The notes under the pieces: generated by a model
Database searches by the model: none
What the model was told of the DNA's origin: nothing
The model's input: only the letters and a program-made list of their open reading frames with translations
Source: Xenoacremonium recifei
Lineage: Eukaryota > Ascomycota > Sordariomycetes > Hypocreales > Nectriaceae
Direction: 5' to 3'
NCBI GenBank assembly: GCA_012184525.1
Contig: WOFQ01000001.1
Location: 1,736,001-1,800,000 of the forward strand
Length of the DNA stretch: 64,000 nucleotides
Shown: piece by piece, positions 56,861 through 64,000 of the stretch
Numbering within the stretch: position 1 is the first letter of the stretch
How the letters are laid out: the number at the start of each line of letters is the position of its first letter
Translations under genes and position numbers: made by a program

Positions 56861-57648
56861 CTATTTGTTCTTGACGACACCGACCTTGGCGGCGCGCAGT
56901 ACTCGACCGTTGAGCTTGAAGCCCTTCTGCTGGACGAAGAAGACGGTGCTGTCCTCCTTCTCGGGCTGAGGAGCCATGAACGTGGCCTCGTGCTCGTTGG
57001 GGTTGAACTTGTCGCCCTCGGGGTTGAGGCGCTCGAGGCCGTGCTTCTTGAGGGTGTTCATGAGGATCTCCTCGGTCATCTTGAGGCCGTCGTAGAGGTT
57101 GGCCAGGTCCTGGAGGTGCTCGGGGCGGTCCTCGGCGGCGAGCTTCTCTGCAGGCACCATTGATAGAGCTCGGTCAAGGTTGTCGACGCTGTCGACGAGG
57201 TCCTTGGCGAACTTCTGGATGGCGAAGTCGCGCGCGGTCTTGACCTCTCGTTGAGTGCGGTCCTGGAGGTTGCGGAAGTCGGCGACAGTGCGCATGCACT
57301 TATCCTACAGGCACGGTATGTCAGTCGCAATCACTAAACAGGGAGTATTTGCGATCAATTGCGAACCTTCCATTCTCGGGCCTCGGCTTCCTTGGCCTCG
57401 AGAGACTTCTTCAGCTCAGCAACGGCATCGCTGTCGCTCTTCTTCTCGCCCTCAGCCTTGGTCTCCTCCTTGGTGGCAGTCTCGGACTCCTTCGCATCGC
57501 TATACCATCTTGATGCAGCAGGTCGAATCGCGCGTTGTGTGAAGGCTGGCGCAGCAAACTGCGACTGGATGAAGGGCTTGGGAGCTCCAGCTAACCGGGG
57601 CGCCGTGCGCAATGCGCGGGAGGAAGCAGAGAGGGCCTGGCGGAACAT
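56861..57648 (-). CDS. MGE1: Mitochondrial GrpE, Hsp70 nucleotide-exchange factor
   Basis: Two exons on minus: 57648-57367 and 57304-56861, 241 residues. The N-terminus MFRQALSASSRALRTAPRLA is a basic amphipathic mitochondrial presequence of about 45 residues, ending near ASRWYSDAK. An acidic coiled-coil stem follows (VAELKKSLEAKEAEAREWKD), then the GrpE signature (RTVADFRNLQDRTQREVKTA, FAKDLVDSVDNLDRAL) and the C-terminal beta-wing (GDKFNPNEHEATFMAP, GFKLNGRVLRAAKVGVVK). Mge1 releases ADP from matrix Hsp70 (Ssc1) during protein import and folding. It is divergent from RPN6; a heat-shock-element-like site lies 140 bases upstream. Confidence 0.96.
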
Positions 57649-58136
57649 TATGGCGAATCTAAGAGAGAATAGGGAGGTTCGGAGAAGAGACGGTCTCTTA
57701 GGGTGTTCGTAAAATGAGGCAAGTACAGAATTTCTTCCCTGGTTGAAGCGCAGGGGATTGGGAGTATTAGGGACTTATCGCGTGAGAAGGTTCTCGATGG
57801 ACCGAAATTTTATTGCTGCCGGGCATGACAGGCTCCGGCTACGGATTGCAGCCGGGGAAAGAGCCGGCGGATCAACGACGGCCCGCCAAAGCTGCATCGG
57901 AGGATTTTGCCCAATCAGAAGCCCTCTGCTTGCCTACGTCGCGCTCTGGCAACCTGGAGCAGCCAAGGCTGGAGCTTGGTCACCCTCGCTAAACAGCCAG
58001 CATCATCAAATCAACACCACCAGCCACAAAGCCCGATCCTCTTCCGGACATTGAAGACGACTCACAGCCCCGACGCCCGATAGCAGCACTCTCCTCGACC
58101 CGCACACACGCTCCCTCCCTCCTCATTCACTTCACG
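57649..58136. other. Shared promoter region MGE1 / RPN6
   Basis: 488 bases between the divergent starts of two proteostasis genes. It holds the HSE-like element described separately. A perfect Rpn4-type PACE site (GGTGGCAAA) was looked for and not seen. Confidence 0.5.
57784..57799. promoter_or_regulatory. Heat-shock-element-like site upstream of MGE1
   Basis: GAAGGTTC at 57786-57793 matches GAAnnTTC, and the following TCGAT gives a third half-site with one mismatch (GAT for GAA). It is symmetric (GAGAAGGTTCTC). It sits about 140 bases upstream of the MGE1 ATG. HSF1 binds alternating nGAAn units, and mitochondrial GrpE genes are heat-induced in yeast. Confidence 0.45.
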
Positions 58137-59537
58137 ATGGCGGCGGGCGAATCGGCCAGGGTGCAGGAAGCTCAGAAGCTCGCCAAAACCGACCCTCGAA
58201 AGGCCGAGGCCATCCTGAAAGACATCACCACCAAGGCGCCCAGCGCAAGCTCCGACAGCGCGACTCGTGAATATGAGACGGCGTTGATAACGCTGGGCGA
58301 GCTGTACCGGGACGAGAAGTGCGCATTGCCCGCTCCCTGTTGAGGTCATGGATTGGACTGGACCCCGCTGACGCTGCGTAGGAAAACCCAGGAGTTGGTG
58401 AACCTCGTGAAGGAGAGTCGGTCGGTGTTTTCGTCGTTTGCGAAGGCGAAGTCGGCGAAGTTGGGTAGGTCTTCAGCTTTAACCAGCAGCTCTCAGGCTG
58501 GATGACAACTGACCGCTTCCGTGATTGTAGTACGCCAGCTCCTCGACCTCTTCAAGGACATCCCCGACAGCACGGATATCGAAATCGCCATCACCAAAGA
58601 CTGCATAGAATGGGCGACTTCAGAGCGCCGCGCTTTCCAGCGCCAGGATCTCGAGGTCCGCCTTGTCGCCCTGCAGATGCGAAAGCACTCTTTCTACGAG
58701 GCGCTCGGCCTCATCAACGGCCTCCTCCGCGAGCTTAAGCGACTGGATGACAAGCTGCGTCTAGTCGAGGTCCAGCTCCTCGAGTCAAGAGTCTACCATG
58801 CCCTTGGAAACATCGCCAAGGCGCGGGCTGCCCTGACCAGTGCCCGAACCAGTGCCGCCAGTGTCTACACCCCGCCGCTGCTCCAGGCGAACCTCGATAT
58901 GCAGAGTGGCATGCTTCATGCTGAAGATAAGGACTTCAACACTGCCTTCTCATACTTCATCGAGGCTCTGGACGGCTACCACAGCCAGGACGAGGGCAGC
59001 AAGGCCCAAGCAGCCCTCCAGTACATGCTTCTGTGCAAGATCATGCTGAACCTCGCCGACGACGTCAACCAGCTCATGACGTCCAAACAAGCTATCAAAT
59101 ACGCCGGCCAAAACCTCGAGGCTATGAAGGCCATCGCCCGCGCACACTCAAATCGCTCGCTGGAGGAGTACGAGCGCGCCCTCTCTACCTACCGCTACGA
59201 GCTCGGCAGCGACGCCTTCATCCGCAACCACCTCCGCCGTCTCTACGACGCCATGTTGGAGCAGAACCTGATCAAGGTCATCGAGCCCTTCTCGCGCGTC
59301 GAGATCGACCATATCGCCAAGATGGTCGGCCTGGACACCCAGCAGGTCGAGCGCAAGCTGTCCCAGATGATCCTCGACAAGGTCATCATCGGCGTCCTCG
59401 ACCAGGGCGCCGGCTGCCTCATCATCTTCGACGAGACGCACCGAGACGAGTCGTATGATGCGGCATTGGCGACAATTGATAAGTTGAGCAGCGTGGTGGA
59501 TGTTCTGTACACAAACCAGGCCTCGCTACTGGAGTGA
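58137..59537 (+). CDS. RPN6: 26S proteasome lid subunit Rpn6
   Basis: Three exons: 58137-58318, 58382-58464 and 58531-59537, in phase, 423 residues, equal to the family (422 in human, 434 in yeast). The start MAAGESARVQEAQKLAKTDP leads into TPR-like helical repeats (VRQLLDLFKDIPDSTDIEIA, LEVRLVALQMRKHSFYEALG, LLESRVYHALGNIAKARAAL). The PCI winged-helix domain covers about 280-390 (FIRNHLRRLYDAMLEQNLIK, IDHIAKMVGLDTQQVERKLS, ILDKVIIGVLDQGAGCLIIF). Rpn6 clamps the lid to the 20S alpha ring and the ATPase ring, stabilising the 26S particle. Divergent from MGE1; convergent with the AT-hook gene. Confidence 0.97.
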
Positions 59538-59827
59538 GGTAGAAGATAGGAGTCAATCAATGTATTGTAATATGTCACGATAGACTAGGCGTTTCAAGAA
59601 GGGACGGGTGAGGCTACCCCGTGCAGTCAACGCTGAGTTCGTATTGTTGTTTCCCATGCCCAACGTGTTTCTCCGGGCGTCGCAATAAGCATAACTTGTC
59701 CAAAAACTACAGATACAATACTGTGGTATCTCGTAAAGCAGGTTTAAAAAAAAGCAAGCAAAGACCAAAAGTCCTTCAAAACGCCCAACCAATGCAAAAT
59801 AATACGACCGTCATCATCATGGTGTTT

Positions 59828-62800
59828 TCAGTGAAACATTACTCTAGGCGATCGCTCCACGATCCCTTGCCTGCGCCTCTCCTCACCCACAATCAGGGAA
59901 AACAACCGCTTTACAAGAGCGCCCTCGTCCCAGCCGCCAACTTCGGCCTTGAAGGCATCGACACAGTCGAGGTGCCAGCGCTCGAGCCGCATGGCCTCGC
60001 CCTGACTCTTGACAGTCTTGCCGAGATACTTGTCGGCGCGGCGCTCGTAGAGCGTCTCGAAAGGAGCCTTGCGGCGCAGCTGCAGAAGCTCGTTGAGGAA
60101 GAGCCAGTGCTGGCGCGTCCAGACGGTCGGAGAGAGGGCGTCGAGTTGCTGGGGCTTACCGAGCGGCGAGGCGTCGGACATGGAGACGTCAGATGTGTCG
60201 TGGTTTTCCTTTTCCGCAGTTTGAGACGGCGCCGGTACTTGCGAGACAAGTCTTTGTTGGGCCGGCGAGGAATTCGACAGACGACGCTGTTGGCGCGCCC
60301 TCGCCTGTTCCACGGGGGAGAGAACGCTGCTCGTAAATTCGACGACTCGACCCGGCGTGTGAGGCTTCAAGGGCGATCGCAAACTCGACTTGGTAGGCGA
60401 CGCGTTCTTGGGTGGCAGCGGTCGGAGAAGAGTGCGAGTGGAAGCTGGAGAGTCGTCGCTGGCGTTGGATGTCTCCTGTTGCCATCGCTGGATATCCGCA
60501 TGAGACAGCTGCATCCGCGGAGGCGTGGGTGCTCCGGAGCGCGCTGATCGATGAAAGAAGTCCTCGCTCGGCTGCCGCGGCCGAGGAGTGAAGTTCATCT
60601 TCTGCGGCACGGTAGGCATCTGAAGCTTCTCTGGAGTATCTGGAGTGATATCTTGGTCGAGTATCGTTGAGTCTGGTCCAGCGGAACGGTTTGACGCGGA
60701 GAGGGCTGTCCTGGAGTCGGTCCTCGGCTGGGATTCCCTTTGTTGTTGCACTTGAGGGAACATAGAGCTTGTTGGAAGTGTGGCTGTTGGCTCAGGCTCC
60801 GTATGAGTGGCCCTTCCAGCGAACATCGACACTCTTTCGGGAAGAAACTGAGCTAGCTTTCCCGGGATAGCAGCAGGGGATGAAAAAAACGAGGATAAGT
60901 CAAATCTGCCAGGCTTGGTGGCCGACTTCTGTGCGCTGGGCTGATCTTGGGCATCGTCCTTTCTGGCCAGCATAGAATATTCTTCCCTCTCAGGCACCTC
61001 TTCGCGGGCATCCTCAGTCCGGTCCGCTTCAACTTCCTCGTCTTCAACTTGCGAATGCACACTCTCCGCTTCTTCTGCTCGTGCAGCTTGTCTGGTCCAG
61101 GGGCTTGGAATGGTCCCGCGTCGAAACAACGGAGCAGCAGCGACAGAGTGTCCAAATTCTTTCTGCCGTGTTGGGCGAGGTGTTGATCGCTTAGCCTCAA
61201 CCTCCCAAATGTTGGTTTGATCGTCAGCTTCCGAGGGTTCTTCAGCTCTACCCATGGAAGCATCCAGTCGACCCTGGGTAATTGTTCCGCTCACAGCGCC
61301 AGCTGGAGATGATCGAGCTGCAACCTCCTTGAGAGATACATCGCCCCGGAGATTGCTGCTGATGGGCCCTTCATCTGCAACCCAGCTCATCTCATCCTCA
61401 CTAGGAGGCGTGATCCGCATCGAGCTCGCCGTCGACTCTCGCGATGAAATGCCAACGCTCTTCTGCGGCGCTACCATGGAGGTACTGCTCCTGCCAAGGG
61501 CTTGCATAAAGCTGATTTGGCCGGTGTGCCTCGTGTCAGATCCGAAAGGATCATCATATACCTGGCCAACAGGAGGGATTTGGACTACCTCAGGGAAGGC
61601 GAGCGGTCTGCGGGGGCTAACGCTAAGCCCACGACTCCCGTTTGCTGAGTCCTTACTTGCCGAGCTCCTGAAAGGACTCCCCAAGCTCTTCTCTCGCGGC
61701 TCGGGGGATGGAGGGTCTGAAGTTACACTTTGAAGAGCTCGCCCAGCTCGAACAATCGGGGAAAGGGCCGGCCGCAGAAGTTTCTCGTTTATTGCCTCCG
61801 GGTTGACAGATTGCGGCTCTTGCAGCGGGGATGTGAGCTGGTTGATCGGAGTCACTTCCATCTGCGGGAGGCGGTTGGTGTTGACAAGCTCAGATACAAC
61901 TGGCTGGGAAATCATTGGGAGAGCCGTCTCTGTCGGCTCTTCATTGGCCTGCTCAATATCCTCTTCCACGATTTCTGGAATAATAGATCGTTGCCCTTGA
62001 GAAACTGCGAGAGGCGACGATGCCCCAGTTGATTTCCCTTGGTCTTGCGGTTCTTCCGTGTCCACGTGTGGAGGTGTGTCGTCGGGGGTTGGAAGACGAC
62101 CATTATCAGACCGCGAGACAACGCTGACATTGGAGGGTTCTGGTGCCCTCTCGTGCTCCTCCACTTCATGCTCTTCTTCCTCAAGCTCAACCTCTTCATC
62201 CAACTGCGGTTCATCCAGAGAAACGCTCTCTCCAATGGCGGCTGTTGGTCGCCTAGGTGTGGCAGCGTCGAGTACGCGCTGAGGAATCTCAGAGAATGAA
62301 TCTTCATATGCATTGGAGTCTTCGTCATCTCTCAAAGCTGACATCCTCGACCTTTGGAGCCTGTTGGGAGAGCGTGTGGAAGAACCGACCTCCGCGGCGT
62401 GAGATACCTCATCCTCAGTCTGCAATGCTCTGAAACGCAGTACTTCATGTCGCAAGGGAGAGACATTTCCTCGACGTGGGCTCTGGGACCATCGCGGTGA
62501 TAAAGTCCGGAGTCGGTTCCTGTTCGGTGAGAGCGCATACGGAGAAGCTATGGCGGATCGCCGGCGCTCAGCAGACGCTGGTGGATTTAGAACGGGCAAA
62601 GACGGCTCAGCTGCTTCTGTCATCTCCAGTTGCGACTCCTCTTGCTGATCTTGCTCCTCAGCGCCCTGAGCAGTTCGTGACTGTCGAAGAGACTCCAAAG
62701 TGTTGTTGATTATGAGGCTCGTCTCCTCGCCGAAATCATTGTGAGCATCCTCATGGCGACTAGCATCCTGCATACTGCTGCGCAAAGTCTCCTGCAAAGA

Positions 62801-63961
62801 GGGGATTGAGTCCATAAATATCATGCTGAAATCCTCACCCTGAGCAATTGTGTCGCTTCGAGGTACGCCCGATTGAGGTTCATCAACCGACGACAAGTCA
62901 CTTGCAGCCGCCGCCATATAACCAAACCCTTCATTTTCGGAGTCCTCGTTTCCGGTCTGAGGCTCAGCTGGGCCGTGCTCGAGGTGTTGGGGAGACGGTT
63001 CATGTATTGACAGCAGTGACCGGTTTGCGGGTCGAGGTGTAGGTTCATCGTCCAGAGTCGCCATCCAGATATCAGATTCGGCTTCTGAAGGAGCCACCGC
63101 GGGTACACGGTCATTCGTTTCCATGATTATTGATGGGGAGCTCCGAGCATGGATCACGTCAAGAATGACTTCAGGAGGTGCATCCTGACCCTTGGGCTCC
63201 TCAGCCGCTTCACCAACCATTTCTATCAGCTCATGATGCGCAAGAGCCTGGCGTCTCTGCCTAGGTCTCGTCGTAGAAGGAGCTTTCCGCGGTGTTTCGG
63301 TTCCAAGTTCGCTTGATGGTGCAGCACTGCGATTCTTGGGAGGACGGCCCCTTCTCTTCGGAGTTGGTTGTACACTCGATTGTTGTAATATGTCATCCTC
63401 GTCTTCAGTCGGTTTTGTTGTGCGAGCTCGACGCGGTGTCTTCTTGAGTGGTGTTCCTGCTCGTCGCTTCGCGCCAGCTCCTGGCAATGGCGTGCCATTA
63501 GATTTGCGCGGACGACCGCGTCTCCTCGGTGTGACTGGTTCATCTTCGACTGTTTCCTTTAACGGCACTATTGTTGTTGTTGCTCTTTCTCTCCTCCTCA
63601 TCGCGGAGACAGGACTTGATCCCTGGAAGAGTCTCCTTCGCGCGTTACCAATGCCAGCATTGCCTTGCGCGTCCTCGGTCTCGACGGTAACGAGTAATTT
63701 CTGTGGTGATTTGTTGTTGCCGACTTCAAGCTCAAATGTCTGCTTCCTTGGTGAACCTCCGAGCGACATGAATCTGCTCGATCGTTGACTTCGCGTCACT
63801 CGATTTGTCGACGAGGGCACTATCACGTTCGGCCCCGTCTCATCGTTCAGAGGATCCGGCGACGACATCAAATCCGCGTTTGACGTGTCCATGTTCGCGA
63901 TGGGCTGCCAGCGGAGGGAATATGGATCAGACTTCACACCAGAATTGCGGGACGGTGGCAT
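59828..63961 (-). CDS. AT-hook DNA-binding protein
   Basis: A single open frame of 1377 residues from ATG 63961 (MPPSRNSGVKSDPYSLRWQP). The frame is open to the window edge, so an upstream exon is possible. Two AT-hooks are clear: RRRGRPRK (about residues 146-153) and KRRGRPPK (about 202-209), each with the GRP core that binds the AT-tract minor groove. The long middle is Ser/Glu/Pro-rich and disordered, with many SP/TP sites suited to CDK or MAPK phosphorylation. The C-terminus (SPTVWTRQHWLFLNELLQLR, ADKYLGKTVKSQGEAMRLER, WHLDCVDAFKAEVGGWDEGA) is the only folded-looking part and is probably the conserved domain. Proteins of this layout are annotated only as AT DNA-binding in filamentous ascomycetes. 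A role in chromatin or chromosome structure is inference. Confidence 0.82.
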   Translation of the reverse strand: MPPSRNSGVKSDPYSLRWQPIANMDTSNADLMSSPDPLNDETGPNVIVPSSTNRVTRSQRSSRFMSLGGSPRKQTFELEVGNNKSPQKLLVTVETEDAQGNAGIGNARRRLFQGSSPVSAMRRRERATTTIVPLKETVEDEPVTPRRRGRPRKSNGTPLPGAGAKRRAGTPLKKTPRRARTTKPTEDEDDILQQSSVQPTPKRRGRPPKNRSAAPSSELGTETPRKAPSTTRPRQRRQALAHHELIEMVGEAAEEPKGQDAPPEVILDVIHARSSPSIIMETNDRVPAVAPSEAESDIWMATLDDEPTPRPANRSLLSIHEPSPQHLEHGPAEPQTGNEDSENEGFGYMAAAASDLSSVDEPQSGVPRSDTIAQGEDFSMIFMDSIPSLQETLRSSMQDASRHEDAHNDFGEETSLIINNTLESLRQSRTAQGAEEQDQQEESQLEMTEAAEPSLPVLNPPASAERRRSAIASPYALSPNRNRLRTLSPRWSQSPRRGNVSPLRHEVLRFRALQTEDEVSHAAEVGSSTRSPNRLQRSRMSALRDDEDSNAYEDSFSEIPQRVLDAATPRRPTAAIGESVSLDEPQLDEEVELEEEEHEVEEHERAPEPSNVSVVSRSDNGRLPTPDDTPPHVDTEEPQDQGKSTGASSPLAVSQGQRSIIPEIVEEDIEQANEEPTETALPMISQPVVSELVNTNRLPQMEVTPINQLTSPLQEPQSVNPEAINEKLLRPALSPIVRAGRALQSVTSDPPSPEPREKSLGSPFRSSASKDSANGSRGLSVSPRRPLAFPEVVQIPPVGQVYDDPFGSDTRHTGQISFMQALGRSSTSMVAPQKSVGISSRESTASSMRITPPSEDEMSWVADEGPISSNLRGDVSLKEVAARSSPAGAVSGTITQGRLDASMGRAEEPSEADDQTNIWEVEAKRSTPRPTRQKEFGHSVAAAPLFRRGTIPSPWTRQAARAEEAESVHSQVEDEEVEADRTEDAREEVPEREEYSMLARKDDAQDQPSAQKSATKPGRFDLSSFFSSPAAIPGKLAQFLPERVSMFAGRATHTEPEPTATLPTSSMFPQVQQQRESQPRTDSRTALSASNRSAGPDSTILDQDITPDTPEKLQMPTVPQKMNFTPRPRQPSEDFFHRSARSGAPTPPRMQLSHADIQRWQQETSNASDDSPASTRTLLRPLPPKNASPTKSSLRSPLKPHTPGRVVEFTSSVLSPVEQARARQQRRLSNSSPAQQRLVSQVPAPSQTAEKENHDTSDVSMSDASPLGKPQQLDALSPTVWTRQHWLFLNELLQLRRKAPFETLYERRADKYLGKTVKSQGEAMRLERWHLDCVDAFKAEVGGWDEGALVKRLFSLIVGEERRRQGIVERSPRVMFH

Positions 63962-64000
63962 TGGCGAACGGTACTGATGCAAAATTCGGGGAGCATGGAA

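Noticed and set aside
56542..56880. 112-codon minus frame next to MGE1
   Set aside because: Lies in the presumed 3' UTR of MGE1 and overlaps its stop. No recognisable protein features.

Overview
The window is nuclear DNA of a filamentous ascomycete (Pezizomycotina, probably a sordariomycete). Evidence: short introns of about 50-90 bases with GTRNGT donors and CTRAC/CTGAC branch sites, compact genes on both strands, CT-rich promoters, an intron-bearing tRNA, and closest remembered protein matches in Sordariomycetes. The species cannot be fixed from sequence alone. Gene models below were built by hand-splicing; exon phases were checked arithmetically.

Layout, left to right. 0-12 kb: the N-terminus of heat-shock factor HSF1 (cut by the window edge), spliceosomal cyclophilin CWC27, a tRNA-derived SINE-like repeat, the Golgi PI4P reader VPS74, ribosome-biogenesis factor RRP14/SURF6 and a PDAP1-like phosphoprotein. 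13-22 kb: an uncharacterised F-box-like protein, tRNA-Arg(TCG) with a 17-nt intron, mitochondrial succinyl-CoA:3-ketoacid CoA-transferase and UTP22. 22-36 kb: nucleoporin POM152, a UCH37/BAP1-type deubiquitinase, an FBXO21-like F-box protein, and a large coiled-coil spindle-pole/MTOC protein that contains two separate three-copy internal repeats. 36-49 kb: metacaspase MCA1, a gene-poor 4.4-kb stretch, an uncharacterised 533-aa protein, and a Ser/Thr-rich single-span membrane protein. 49-64 kb: MRPL16, RFC1, a coiled-coil protein of unknown function, the MGE1/RPN6 divergent pair, and an AT-hook protein.

The content is mainly housekeeping: ribosome assembly, replication, nuclear pore, mitosis, mitochondrial protein supply and proteostasis. 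I see no secondary-metabolite cluster, no intact transposon and no CRISPR array. I found no convincing new multi-gene system. The most unusual signals are the SINE-like element with a duplicated tail, the exact 156-bp and 192-bp coding repeats in the spindle-pole protein, the basic insertion in the UCH crossover region, the alternative splice site at the metacaspase C-terminus, and three genes with no recognisable function.
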